Origin: GCA-002726655 sp046582185
GTDB lineage: Bacteria; Pseudomonadota; Gammaproteobacteria; Pseudomonadales; Azotimanducaceae
DNA length: 64,000 nt
NCBI GenBank assembly: GCA_046582185.1
Contig: JAYGEX010000012.1
Location: forward strand, 48,780 to 112,779
Reading direction: 5' to 3'
The notes beneath the pieces are model-generated. The model was not told the DNA's origin, did no database searches, and saw only the letters and a program-made list of their open reading frames with translations. The stretch's first letter is position 1, and the number at the start of each line of letters is the position of its first letter. The translations under genes were made by a program, and so were the position numbers. This document shows positions 27,135 through 36,620 of this stretch, in pieces.

Positions 27135-28196
27135 TCACGAATACTGGCCAAACATTTTTAGGCCATGAATCCCGCCATTTGGATAGTGCATATAATAAAT
27201 CACATTAACCGAGGACGTTGATTCCATGTTGGCGAATTCGTGCCAGGTATCGGGCTTGAGTGGTGCAAAAGAAACCAGCGGCTTCCAGGGTGAGTCGGAG
27301 GTGTGGTGCAGTTTTATATCAAACTGCTTATGTTGAGGCGAAAAGGATTTTTGCAGCATGTATTTCTGAAAATCTTCCGGAATGATTTCGTCGCCATCCG
27401 GGAACACAAGCTTCCACCGGGGAAGTTTTTTCAGCGAATCTTCTAAAGGGGATTCCAGTTGCGCAGCAAAGATATGGCAACTCAAGGGTGGGTTCAGGCG
27501 ATGCATATAGGTATCGACAACAATTGTATCGATGACAGCGGGCCGAGCAAGTGTAAAGATCGTGTGTTCGCCAAACCCGGTGCGTGCCGATTCCCAACCA
27601 ACCATATGTTGAACTTCACGATTACCATTGACTGCATCTAACGGTGAGCCATAGTGGTCATTTGAGGTATGTGAAATATCTGCATCACTGAGCAGATTTG
27701 GCCGCTCATACAATGCGTCTTTGGCGTGCCCCAGTAAATTTACACGGGCAATGCCACCTTCGGAATAACACTTCACATGGCAGTCGCTTGCCATGATCGG
27801 CTCGATATCGAATTCATGTTCTGTATCAGGTTGCAGCGGTACATGGTCCAGGATGGTCTTTGTTTGCCCTGTTGTTTTATCAAAGAGCTCAACAGATACT
27901 TCTGGTACCTGATTGCCGGTGAACCATTTTGTACTAATGCTGATCTTGTGTATTTCAGAACGAAATCTCAGACCTATGTCAAGCCAGTGGTGTGCCTCGG
28001 CATTGTATGAGAAATGTTTATCTTCCTGGTTGATGCTGGTCGCGATGTGGCGGGAAGTTTCGAACCCCCAGTACTTGGCGCCCATGTGGGTAAAATTGCC
28101 CATGCAATCAGGCGGTACTGTATCCAGTACAACTTCATGTGGGTTGGTGAAGGATGAATCTGAATAAGCTTTCAGGAATGCTGGTAATACTTTCAC
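27135..28196 (-). CDS. alc: allantoicase
   Basis: Hydrolyses allantoate to ureidoglycolate and urea. It is 353 residues, close to fungal and bacterial allantoicases (about 340). The two-repeat architecture is visible: each half ends in a GGIxxxxxxG element (YSEGGIARVNLLG near 155, YPNGGIHGLKMFG near the C-terminus), and GAKYWGFETSRH matches the family's substrate-site block. Sequence is rather diverged. It abuts allA (1 bp) and is the last gene of a five-gene leftward operon starting at 31630. Confidence 0.82.
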   Translation of the reverse strand: MKVLPAFLKAYSDSSFTNPHEVVLDTVPPDCMGNFTHMGAKYWGFETSRHIATSINQEDKHFSYNAEAHHWLDIGLRFRSEIHKISISTKWFTGNQVPEVSVELFDKTTGQTKTILDHVPLQPDTEHEFDIEPIMASDCHVKCYSEGGIARVNLLGHAKDALYERPNLLSDADISHTSNDHYGSPLDAVNGNREVQHMVGWESARTGFGEHTIFTLARPAVIDTIVVDTYMHRLNPPLSCHIFAAQLESPLEDSLKKLPRWKLVFPDGDEIIPEDFQKYMLQKSFSPQHKQFDIKLHHTSDSPWKPLVSFAPLKPDTWHEFANMESTSSVNVIYYMHYPNGGIHGLKMFGQYS

Positions 28197-28700
28197 TTAC
28201 ACCTCTAGATCATCGAGACTAATCTCAATTGCTTTGCTCAGGGTGACTTCTTCGCAGTTCTCTTCCGGGCCGCCGCGATCGATAACGAGAAAATCAGATA
28301 TAGAGTTCAGCGCAAGGCTGTAGTGATGCCAGGTGCCGGGATGATAATTTACGCCCTGGCTGGCGCTCGCCAGAAATACTTCAACCTTTGATTCATCGAA
28401 TTCCCCTTTTGGCGCAACAACAACCAGATAGGGATTGTTAGACAAGGGATAAAATGCCTGGCTCGATAGGGGATGGTATTCCATTGACCTAAGAGTAATC
28501 GGGCGGGCAACCGGCGTCGATCTGAATATATTGACCAGTGGGGTACCAGCATCTTTGGCTAAAGATAGCTGTGCGAGGTCATGATAACGGATGGTATTGC
28601 CGTCGTTAATTTCCCGCTCTTCCTTTGCCGACGACAGTTGGATGACATCGCCATAAGGGGCAAACGCTGATGCTGTTAAGGTTTTGGGTGTAACTGGCAT
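28197..28700 (-). CDS. allA: ureidoglycolate lyase
   Basis: Cleaves ureidoglycolate to glyoxylate and urea, the last step of allantoate breakdown. It has 167 residues as in E. coli AllA. The cupin-like core has the opening APYGDVI, the SMEYHPLSSQAFYPLS block and YHPGTWHHYSLAL with the active-site His pair. It lies immediately upstream of allantoicase. Together they complete the route from urate to glyoxylate within the window. Confidence 0.94.
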   Translation of the reverse strand: MPVTPKTLTASAFAPYGDVIQLSSAKEEREINDGNTIRYHDLAQLSLAKDAGTPLVNIFRSTPVARPITLRSMEYHPLSSQAFYPLSNNPYLVVVAPKGEFDESKVEVFLASASQGVNYHPGTWHHYSLALNSISDFLVIDRGGPEENCEEVTLSKAIEISLDDLEV

Positions 28701-28716
28701 GGCTTGTTCTACTTTC

Positions 28717-29562
28717 TCACTTAGTCCCGAGTTCTTTAAGACGTTCCTGCAAATAACTCCAGGCAGTATATCGATCTGACAGCACTACATCCTTTCGTGG
28801 ATGGAGAAACAGGGGTAAGGAGATTCTGGGTTTATTACCATCAGATCCTTCAGGATTGATCACCCGGTGGGTGGTAGATGGGAAATATCCCTGGGATGCT
28901 TCCTGCAACATGTCGCCAGTATTGATGATCAGTGTATTAAATTCGCAGGGCACGTCGATCCAATTATTTTCCTTGGTCAGGACCTGCAATCCTGGCTCAT
29001 TCGCTGCAGGCAATATCGTCAGCAGATTAATATCTTCATGAGCGGCGGCGCGAATGGCGTCTTGTTCTTCATCGCCGGAAAGTGGTGGATAGTGAAGGAT
29101 GCGTAGCAGCGATTGTCCACCTTGCTCTAATATGCCGGACAGTGGCTCTCGATAATTCTCTGCTACCTCTCTTGGTGAATATTTTTCTACCCACGCCAGT
29201 AATTCGCTGGCAAGGGCGACGGCAGCAAGGTAGTACTCGTCCAAATCCTTCTTGAGGTTTTCAGGGCACTGACCCCAATCGTAGTAATGAAAGTATTCTT
29301 TGATATCACGAACCGTAAAACCCTTTGCCGTTTCTGCTGCATCAACCGGGAAAAACCCATCCTGATTTTCTCGATTAAACAAATACTCATGTTTTTCATC
29401 GCTGTCAAAGAATGCCTGCCAGTCCTGATAAATCCTTGTGACCAGTTCTTCGGGAATTGGGTGATTACGAAGCACGCCGAATCCTGTTTTCCGAAGTGAA
29501 GCAACGAATTGCTCAGCACACTCTGGTGAACGGTAGTCGATTGGTACTATATTTATACTCAT
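28717..29562 (-). CDS. 2-oxoglutarate/Fe(II) dioxygenase paralogue 2
   Basis: A 281-residue isopenicillin-N-synthase-like dioxygenase. The iron ligands are in AAHEDINLLT (HED, still HxD) and in STTHRVINP; the 2-oxoglutarate Arg is in PRISLPLF. It sits 16 bp upstream of allA in the allantoate operon, as its relative at 4732 sits next to puuD. Only modest similarity between the two suggests different substrates. Role in purine or ureide oxidation is inferred from position. Confidence 0.87.
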   Translation of the reverse strand: MSINIVPIDYRSPECAEQFVASLRKTGFGVLRNHPIPEELVTRIYQDWQAFFDSDEKHEYLFNRENQDGFFPVDAAETAKGFTVRDIKEYFHYYDWGQCPENLKKDLDEYYLAAVALASELLAWVEKYSPREVAENYREPLSGILEQGGQSLLRILHYPPLSGDEEQDAIRAAAHEDINLLTILPAANEPGLQVLTKENNWIDVPCEFNTLIINTGDMLQEASQGYFPSTTHRVINPEGSDGNKPRISLPLFLHPRKDVVLSDRYTAWSYLQERLKELGTK

Positions 29563-29628
29563 ACTTCTGTTGACTCTAGTTCTTGGCCGTGCCTACAGCC
29601 TTACCAGTTTGTTTCGACGCACTGGAAC

Positions 29629-31023
29629 TCAGGCATTGATGATTTCGTAACAAGGGATATAGGTCTTACCCGGCAATTTCATTCTTTCTTCTTCGATAAA
29701 TGAATGCAGCAGTTCATCCATTGCCGTCATCAGCTCCGGGTTGCCAGTAATCTGAAATTTGCCATGCTCTTCTACCGCCTGAATGCCGTCTTCCTTAAAA
29801 TTACCCGCGACAATGCATGAAAAGGCTCGTCTAAGATCGGCGGCCAGGCGATAGGCAGGTTGATCCCGGGTGATATTGAGTGTCGAAACATTCTCATGAG
29901 TGGGTGCGAAGGGTTGTTGAAACTCTTCATACATTTTCAGCATCCAGCTGAAGAAGTAGGCATCTCGACGGGCCTTTCTAACTTTCCGTACACTCCTAAG
30001 CCCTTTGTTCATGGCCTCAGCGACTGCTACTGGATCATCAATGATGATCTCGTATTGTTGTCGTGCTTCGGGTCCCAGCGTCTCTGCAATAAAATGATCA
30101 ATACGCTCAAAGTATGCCCGCGCTGATTCTGGGCCGGTAAATACAAGAGGCAGTGGGATATTTGCATTGTCCGGGTGCAACATAATACCCAGAATGTATA
30201 AAATTTCCTCCATGGTACCTGCCCCGCCAGGGAAGACGATGATGCCATGAGCGATACGTACAAAGGCTTCCAGTCTTTTTTCGATATCCGGCAGGATGAC
30301 AAGCTCATTGACGATCGGGTTAGGTGCCTCTGCGGCAATGATGCCTGGTTCTGTCAGCCCTATATATCTGCCAGTCTTGATGCGTTGCTTTGAGTGGCCG
30401 ATGGTGGCGCCTTTCATAGGCCCTTTCATTGCGCCAGCGCCGCAGCCAGTGCAGATGTCCATTCCTCGCAGGCCAAGTTCATAGCCTACTTTCTTTGTAT
30501 ACAGATATTCTTCTCTGTGGATGGAGTGGCCGCCCCAGCAAACAATTATATTAGGGGGCGTATGGGCTTTAAGGACGCCGGCATTTCTTAATATGTGGAA
30601 TACGGCGTCTGTGGCACTCTTTGACGGATCCGGGTTGCTATCTGGCTTACTGGTTATTTCATTACTGACATAGATTATGTCCCGCAGCACCGCGAACAAG
30701 AGTTCCTTAGTGCCGCGAATCATACGCCCGTCAACGAAGGCATCCCCTGGGGCATTGGTCAGTTCAAGGCACAGGCCTCGTTCCTCCTGCATCACTTGTA
30801 TATCAAAGTCGGCGAATTGTTTACGGAGCAGTCTTACATCGTCAGTTTCTGAACCGCAATTTAGAACGGCGAGGGAACAGTTTCTGAACAGGTGGTACAA
30901 ACCTCCCTGGCTGGTATCAAGAAGCTTGTTTACTTCTCCCTGGGATAAGATATCGAGGTTTCCCTCTGGAAAAATTTTTACGCTGACGACTTCTCCACTC
31001 ATCGCGCTATTGTACCTTATCAA
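29629..31023 (-). CDS. ppnN: PpnN, nucleotide 5'-monophosphate nucleosidase
   Basis: Cleaves purine and pyrimidine nucleoside monophosphates to base plus ribose 5-phosphate; the E. coli enzyme (formerly YgdH, 454 residues) is regulated by (p)ppGpp. This one has up to 464 residues. The LOG-like core is clear: CWGGHS, GCGAGAMKGPMKGA, and VFPGGAGTMEEIL. The TTG at 31023 has GGAG four bases upstream; an ATG at 31002 is an alternative giving 457 residues. It is 7 bp downstream of a phosphoribosyltransferase gene, which would rebuild nucleotides from the bases released. Confidence 0.93.
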   Translation of the reverse strand: MIRYNSAMSGEVVSVKIFPEGNLDILSQGEVNKLLDTSQGGLYHLFRNCSLAVLNCGSETDDVRLLRKQFADFDIQVMQEERGLCLELTNAPGDAFVDGRMIRGTKELLFAVLRDIIYVSNEITSKPDSNPDPSKSATDAVFHILRNAGVLKAHTPPNIIVCWGGHSIHREEYLYTKKVGYELGLRGMDICTGCGAGAMKGPMKGATIGHSKQRIKTGRYIGLTEPGIIAAEAPNPIVNELVILPDIEKRLEAFVRIAHGIIVFPGGAGTMEEILYILGIMLHPDNANIPLPLVFTGPESARAYFERIDHFIAETLGPEARQQYEIIIDDPVAVAEAMNKGLRSVRKVRKARRDAYFFSWMLKMYEEFQQPFAPTHENVSTLNITRDQPAYRLAADLRRAFSCIVAGNFKEDGIQAVEEHGKFQITGNPELMTAMDELLHSFIEEERMKLPGKTYIPCYEIINA

Positions 31024-31030
31024 CTAACTC

Positions 31031-31630
31031 CTATGCTTGTTGATTCAGGGCATCTTCAGCATAAATTGACCCATTTGCCTGCCTCAATATGTCCAGTAAT
31101 TCCGGTCGACTGGCCTTCATCTCTTCGATACTCAAACCTTCAAGAGAATGGGGAAACTTCAGCCATTGCTCCGTCTCATACAGGAAATAGTCTGGCACCC
31201 GCTCGGTTAAATTTCGCGTTGGTTTGTAGTAGGGAACGGCAATTCGTATATCTTCCGGTGTATTCAGGCGAGCCTTTTGCTGCAGGTGGTTAACAACAGC
31301 ATCGATACTTTTACCGGTATCGAATACGTCATCAACGATTAGCAATTTGTCTTTGTGGCTTACGTTTTTGATCAGGTAGTTCATGCTATAAACCTGAACT
31401 TCGTCTGCTCGCCCATCAATGCCATGGTAGGAAGATGTTCTAATAGCAATATGGTCTGAGTCGATTCCCTGGCGCTTCAGAATCTCCTGAACGGCGATGC
31501 CGATAGGTGCGCCGCCTCGCCAAATAGCGATGATGAAGGTCGGCTCGAACCCACTGTTAAAGACATTCATGCCAAGGCGCATGCTATCTTCCAATAGTTC
31601 CTGCGCATCTAGATAGCGTTTCTCTGTCAC
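31031..31630 (-). CDS. purine phosphoribosyltransferase paralogue 2
   Basis: A 199-residue type I phosphoribosyltransferase, first gene of the leftward operon with ppnN, the dioxygenase, allA and alc. The PRPP loop LLIVDDVFDTGKS is intact and FIIAIWRGGAPIGIAV is shared with paralogue 1. Divergent from paralogue 3 across a 67 bp gap. Substrate (hypoxanthine, xanthine or guanine) is not decidable. Confidence 0.88.
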   Translation of the reverse strand: MTEKRYLDAQELLEDSMRLGMNVFNSGFEPTFIIAIWRGGAPIGIAVQEILKRQGIDSDHIAIRTSSYHGIDGRADEVQVYSMNYLIKNVSHKDKLLIVDDVFDTGKSIDAVVNHLQQKARLNTPEDIRIAVPYYKPTRNLTERVPDYFLYETEQWLKFPHSLEGLSIEEMKASRPELLDILRQANGSIYAEDALNQQA

Positions 31631-31697
31631 CCTGGGGTATTCTCCGTATTGGAAAGGAACGTGTCATTTTGGTCAATCGAGGCTAGGGCAGAGTTGA

Positions 31698-32279
31698 ATG
31701 GATAACAAGCAATTTCTCAGCGAGCAAGACGTATTGCTTGATGCCTATCGTCTCGGCGTGCAGATTTTTAACGCAAATTTTCGACCTACATTTATTGTGG
31801 GATTATGGCGCGGCGGTAGCACAGTAGGTATTGCGGTTCAGGAATGCCTGCAGGCGCTTGGCATTGAAACAGATCATATCTCCATCAGGACATCTTATAC
31901 CGGCGTGAGTGGTTATCAGGAAATGGTGGACAATCCAACGGAAGTTATCAGGGTTCATGGGACGCAGTACCTGTTGGAGTCTCTGAATCAAACGGATTCG
32001 CTGCTCATCGTCGATGATGTTTTTAGTACAGGACTAAACGTCGATGCGGTGATAAGACGTTTGCAGGGTCGACTGAAGCGAAACATGCCAAAGAATATTC
32101 GGGTCGCAAGTCTCTGGCACAAGCCGAAGCAAAACAGAACGGAGCGCGTGCCTGACTTCTATATGCATGAAACTGATGATTGGCTGGTGCTTCCCTATGA
32201 GCTATGTGGTCTTAGCGATGAGGAACTACGGGATAACAAGAGCTTCGCTCTGCCCATACTCGGTTCAGTCGAGTCTTAG
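31698..32279 (+). CDS. purine phosphoribosyltransferase paralogue 3, altered PRPP loop
   Basis: A 193-residue homologue of the two other phosphoribosyltransferases. The PRPP loop reads VDDVFSTGLN, with Leu-Asn in place of the Arg/Lys-Ser that ends the loop in the paralogues. There is a short insertion near residue 75 (GVSGYQEMVDN). The FIVGLWRGGSTVGIAV block is kept. The changes may alter substrate or reduce activity. Stands alone, between its divergent paralogue and the convergent nucleoside transporter. Confidence 0.86.
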   Translation: MDNKQFLSEQDVLLDAYRLGVQIFNANFRPTFIVGLWRGGSTVGIAVQECLQALGIETDHISIRTSYTGVSGYQEMVDNPTEVIRVHGTQYLLESLNQTDSLLIVDDVFSTGLNVDAVIRRLQGRLKRNMPKNIRVASLWHKPKQNRTERVPDFYMHETDDWLVLPYELCGLSDEELRDNKSFALPILGSVES

Positions 32280-32314
32280 ATGCGAGCAGCCTTTTCGTAA
32301 ACAACCCTTGCGTA

Positions 32315-33523
32315 TCAAAGAGACAGAAATAACCCAGCCAGCGCAGCGCTCATCAGATTGGCAAGTGTAGCCGCCAGTACTGCTCTTAACCCAAGTTGCG
32401 CTATCTCCTGCCTTCTTTCAGGGGCCATGGCGCCGATGCCTGCCATAAGAATTGCGATGCTTGAAAGATTAGCAAAACCGCAAAGAGCAAAGGTAACGAT
32501 AGCTTCCGCATGAGGAGAGAGTTTGTCCTCCAAACCCATTAGCTCAAAATAGGCGACGAATTCGTTCAGCACCAGCTTCTGCCCAATCAGGCTCCCGGCG
32601 GTATTGGCTTCGCTCCAGGGAACGCCCAGCACCCAGGCAATAGGTTGAAAGAAGTAGCCAAGGATTCCCTGAAACGTAAGGTCGGAGAAACCTGCCAGGT
32701 TTCCTGCCCAGCCAATGAGGCCATTGATCAGGGCGATAAGAGCAATAAATGCCAGCAGCATGGCACCGACATTAAGTGCGATTTGCAATCCGAACCCAGC
32801 ACCGCTGGCCGCTGCGTCAAATATGTTGGCGTACTTCTGATCATCAGTATTGATTTCAGATAGTTCGTTTTTGGGTTCTTCTGTTTCAGGGAGAATGATC
32901 TTCGCCATCATTAGCGCGCCGGGCGCGGCCATAAAACAGGCGGCTAGCAGGTAAGTCATTTCCACGCCCATGGCTGCATATCCTGCGAGAACAGAACCCG
33001 CAATTGATGCCAGCCCGCCAACCATCACGGCGAATAGTTCCGACTTTGTCATGGTGGGTATAAACGGCCTGATAACGAGAGGCGCTTCTGTCTGGCCGAC
33101 AAATATATTTGCAGCCGCAGACAGGGATTCTGGTTTGCTGGTTCGAAGGGCGAACCTCAAGGCGCCGCCGATGAGTCTCACCGTCCAGCCCATGATGCCG
33201 ATGTGGTACAGGACGGCGATGAGTGAAGAGAAAAAGATAATCACCGGCAGAACATGGAATGCGAATATGAAACCGCTGCTCTGATCACCGATAGAACCAA
33301 ACAGAAAACTAATGCCTTCCTGGCTATAGCCAAGAATACTGGAGACGCCAATTGCGATGACTTCGAGGAATTGCTTGCCCGCAGGAACGTATAGTACGAA
33401 GGCGCCAATTAATGCCTGGATTGCGAATGCGCCAATGACCGTTCTGAGGTTTATTCTGGATCGATCTGAAGAAAACAAAAATGCAATAGCCGGAATGATA
33501 GCGATGCCAAGCAAGCTAATCAT
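32315..33523 (-). CDS. nupC: concentrative nucleoside transporter (NupC/CNT family)
   Basis: A 402-residue inner-membrane symporter, matching E. coli NupC (400). Signatures are GQTEAPLVIRPF (QTEAP), TKSELFAVMVGGLASIAGSV, and the C-terminal FALCGFANLSSIAI with NEFVAYFEL just before. Imports nucleosides with protons or sodium. Convergent with phosphoribosyltransferase 3 and divergent from the second NUP gene. Confidence 0.94.
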   Translation of the reverse strand: MISLLGIAIIPAIAFLFSSDRSRINLRTVIGAFAIQALIGAFVLYVPAGKQFLEVIAIGVSSILGYSQEGISFLFGSIGDQSSGFIFAFHVLPVIIFFSSLIAVLYHIGIMGWTVRLIGGALRFALRTSKPESLSAAANIFVGQTEAPLVIRPFIPTMTKSELFAVMVGGLASIAGSVLAGYAAMGVEMTYLLAACFMAAPGALMMAKIILPETEEPKNELSEINTDDQKYANIFDAAASGAGFGLQIALNVGAMLLAFIALIALINGLIGWAGNLAGFSDLTFQGILGYFFQPIAWVLGVPWSEANTAGSLIGQKLVLNEFVAYFELMGLEDKLSPHAEAIVTFALCGFANLSSIAILMAGIGAMAPERRQEIAQLGLRAVLAATLANLMSAALAGLFLSL

Positions 33524-33614
33524 GTTTATTTCCTTTATTGTTCTGCAGCCCTGGATTGATGACTATACTAGAGTACGTTGCAAAAAGAATTATCCATAAA
33601 TTTAGCGAGGATTC

Positions 33615-34721
33615 ATGTTTCAGAAAGTTGGCTGCACTGTTTTATCTATCTTGTTAGCGAGCATAATTTCAGCGTCGCTGATCCCTTCTTCTTTTGCCCA
33701 AAAGCATAAAGAGAAGCATACAAAGAACCATACAGAGAAAATGGCTACACCTATTCCGGTAAAGGTGGTTGTCGTTGCAATGTTTGAAAGTGGAGAAATT
33801 ACCGGCGACCGGCCAGGTGAATTCCAGTTCTGGGTAGAGAGATTGAACCTGGATACAGTGCTGCCATTTAAAATGGGCGAGTATGAGCTGAGGATGAATG
33901 GTGATGGCGTACTAGGTATATGTGTGGGCGGTGGAATACCCAATGCCACCGCGTCAATTATGGCCCTCGGCATGGACTCCCGCTTTGACCTAAGAGATGC
34001 GTACTGGCTTATCGCCGGTATAGCGGGCGCCGATCCTGCGGACATGTCGTTAGGCTCTGCTGCCTGGGCCCGCTGGGTTATCGATGGTGACTTACTTTAC
34101 GAAATCGATGGCCGGGAGATACCTGAAGAATGGCCCTACGGATTGATTCCCTTAGGTGCAGAGAAGCCTCAGGACATCAGCACGGGATGGACAGTAAGCA
34201 CCATTTCCTTTGAGTTAAATGCAGGGCTCACAAACTGGGCATTCAACTTGACCAAAGATGTGAAGATCCCGGATTCACCAGGCATTCGCGAGTTCAGAAA
34301 ACAGTTCAAGGGCTTTCCAAATGCACAAAGGCCTCCCTTCGTTACGATGGGCGAAACGCTGTCTTCCAGCACCTATTGGCATGGCGCCCTTATGGATGAA
34401 TGGGCAAATGATTGGGTCAAGCTCTACAGTAATGAGAAGATGAATTTTATGACCAGCAATATGGAGGACAGTGGCACCATGACTGCCATTCATCGCCTTG
34501 GAAGAGTGGGGCTTGTTGATCCAGAGCGAGTATTGATACTCCGCACTGCAAGCAATTTCACCATTCCGCCACCAGGGAAGAAGGCAGCCTGGAGTGCGAC
34601 GGCACCTTATGCAGATGATGGATTACCTGCAAAGGAAGCCGCATTTCAGATTGGCAACGTTGTGGTCCAGGAAATTTTAAGGAATTGGCCGATCTATAAG
34701 GATTCTATTCCCGGGCAATAG
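33615..34721 (+). CDS. NUP-family protein 2, exported; nucleoside phosphorylase-like
   Basis: A 368-residue paralogue of the NUP lipoprotein at 23912. It has a Sec signal peptide (cleavage near SSFAQ) rather than a lipobox, then a short Lys/His-rich linker (KHKEKHTKNHTEK). The core VCVGGGIPNATASIMALG-type segment, IAGIAGADPADMSLGS and LRTASNFTIPPPG match paralogue 1. It should be a soluble periplasmic protein and, like its paralogue, has no membrane helices beyond the leader, which argues against a permease. Divergent from nupC. Its 3' end overlaps the convergent hydroxylase gene by 17 bp. Confidence 0.85.
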   Translation: MFQKVGCTVLSILLASIISASLIPSSFAQKHKEKHTKNHTEKMATPIPVKVVVVAMFESGEITGDRPGEFQFWVERLNLDTVLPFKMGEYELRMNGDGVLGICVGGGIPNATASIMALGMDSRFDLRDAYWLIAGIAGADPADMSLGSAAWARWVIDGDLLYEIDGREIPEEWPYGLIPLGAEKPQDISTGWTVSTISFELNAGLTNWAFNLTKDVKIPDSPGIREFRKQFKGFPNAQRPPFVTMGETLSSSTYWHGALMDEWANDWVKLYSNEKMNFMTSNMEDSGTMTAIHRLGRVGLVDPERVLILRTASNFTIPPPGKKAAWSATAPYADDGLPAKEAAFQIGNVVVQEILRNWPIYKDSIPGQ

Positions 34722-36465
34722 GGTTGTTGATGCGTTCTATACCCTGATTGACGAGCTTGCGAATAGTTTCATCTCCGCTAACAAGGTCGATAAGTTGCGA
34801 TAGCGCCAGCTTGGTGATTTGATCATTCTGCTGAACAGCTAATTCATAGAATTCCAGATATAGCAGCCAATCTTCTATTGATTCTTCGACGATCAAGCTG
34901 TGAAGTCGCGTGCATGATGCAGCATCGACTTTGTCACTTTCTCTGAGGTCTCGGAGATTCTGATAGATGTTGAAAACCAGCTTGTCGGCGTCGCTCCATG
35001 GCGTTTGCGATGGGCTTGATGATCCTTCAGACGGCTGTTTGTAGAGTGAGTAATGTGAAGGATCCGCGGAACCACCAAATACGGAACAGATGGTCGTGCC
35101 CACTGCCATATCGTATTGTCCCCAGGAAGGGTCAAACAATATGCCTCCATTAACATCAGTCACTGTGCAGTTCTTAAAACTGAACAGGATATTCTTCTGA
35201 TTGCACCGCTCGATGGAGATTAGGTCACCGTCCACGATAACGCCAGAGACAAATTCCAATTTTGTGGCGTTATTAATTTCGATGCCCGCATACCTTAGCT
35301 CGTCGATGCTATAGCCAGACAAACACCGGCTGAATTCATTGACATAGCCCACGGGAGAACCGAAGCCCGCTGAGTGGAAGTCGATGCCGTGCCCTGTCAG
35401 CTGGCTACCTTGGAAAGATAGCTGGGTTTTACCGGTGGTTCTTACGTAACTTATGTTGTCCATGGCATCGGTAATCAATTTCGTCACCACACCACTTATC
35501 TGAATCCCGGAATTGTATTCCATTGTTGCCACTGTGCGGCAGTCAATTGCAGTCCGGACCGACTGCGCGCCACCGCGAACCTGTGCCATGCCGCTAGCCA
35601 CATCGCCCAGTACCTGGCTCAAATGTCGACAGCTATGAGTGACATAAAGTTGGGGCTGTTCCCTTGTTATGTCATAACTATTATTAATCGCATCTGGCGT
35701 GAGTAACTTCTTGGTGACGACGGAATCATCAAGGCAGTTCTTGCTTTCACCCAGGGAAGAAAGCAGGCCTGCACCAAAGATTTTGTAATCATTCAGACTT
35801 CCTACCAGGCCGTATTCAACCGTCCACCAGTGTAACCTGGCTAAAAGCGCTGACTCTGATGTGCTTTTGTTTTTGTCGGTGGCATCCTTCAACCTTGTCT
35901 CTGCCCGCAATATTTCCTGTTCAGTGGCGCGGTGATTTTCCTTGACGATAGACAGGTGCCGAATGGCCTCAAAGACTGCCTCGTCCTCGAGGGAGGAGAG
36001 TGTCTTCATGCCAATTTCACCAAAATGCTGCAGGAACTCTGCATAGTCAACGTCCACGAGGAAGGACGCATGTCCGGCAGATTCGTGGAGAATATCTGGT
36101 GCTGGTGTATAGAGAAGCTGATCGATGGTTCGCATATTCATGGCGATGACCAATATTCTTAATGATTGGAATTCCATAAAGACTGCGGGCGGGATAAATC
36201 CGTCGACCCCGAGAGCGCTCCAGCCAATTCCCGATAAACATGTATTCATTTCATCGATGGATGGAATGTATTCCTGGCTGATTCCGGTTCGGCGAAGACC
36301 TTCAAGATAAACAGGATGGGCGCTGTCCGTTAACTGAAAGCTGAGCTGATTCATCAGAAACCGCCAAACCGAATGATCCCGGGCAGTGTAGGCGCTGTAG
36401 TCTTGAATCTGTACAAACTGGCGCAGGTGAGGTGCCAGTTTGGCGATAATTTGTTCCTGAGTCAT
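34705..36465 (-). CDS. aromatic amino acid hydroxylase with long C-terminal extension
   Basis: Pterin-dependent aromatic amino acid monooxygenase, probably phenylalanine 4-hydroxylase. The iron triad is visible: His127 and His132 in LHESAGHASF, Glu217 in WWTVEYGL, and the later KIFGAGLLSSLGE block. The catalytic part spans about residues 20-330; the usual bacterial enzyme is 260-290 residues. The remaining 250 residues form an extension rich in beta-type sequence with no domain I recognise. Similar long forms are known from other bacteria. Convergent with the second NUP gene. No pterin dehydratase gene is nearby. Confidence 0.87.
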   Translation of the reverse strand: MTQEQIIAKLAPHLRQFVQIQDYSAYTARDHSVWRFLMNQLSFQLTDSAHPVYLEGLRRTGISQEYIPSIDEMNTCLSGIGWSALGVDGFIPPAVFMEFQSLRILVIAMNMRTIDQLLYTPAPDILHESAGHASFLVDVDYAEFLQHFGEIGMKTLSSLEDEAVFEAIRHLSIVKENHRATEQEILRAETRLKDATDKNKSTSESALLARLHWWTVEYGLVGSLNDYKIFGAGLLSSLGESKNCLDDSVVTKKLLTPDAINNSYDITREQPQLYVTHSCRHLSQVLGDVASGMAQVRGGAQSVRTAIDCRTVATMEYNSGIQISGVVTKLITDAMDNISYVRTTGKTQLSFQGSQLTGHGIDFHSAGFGSPVGYVNEFSRCLSGYSIDELRYAGIEINNATKLEFVSGVIVDGDLISIERCNQKNILFSFKNCTVTDVNGGILFDPSWGQYDMAVGTTICSVFGGSADPSHYSLYKQPSEGSSSPSQTPWSDADKLVFNIYQNLRDLRESDKVDAASCTRLHSLIVEESIEDWLLYLEFYELAVQQNDQITKLALSQLIDLVSGDETIRKLVNQGIERINNPIARE

Positions 36466-36620
36466 CTTTTGTGCTGGCCAAGTATTCCGCCGGTGACCAA
36501 TAATTTTATCACGGTTGCCGGCTTATGGCGGAAGAAAGCTCCTTAGGAATCTATTTCATACAATATGCCGGAGCTGTTGGATATGCGTACAGCGAAGATC
36601 GAAAATTAAATCCGGGAGGT

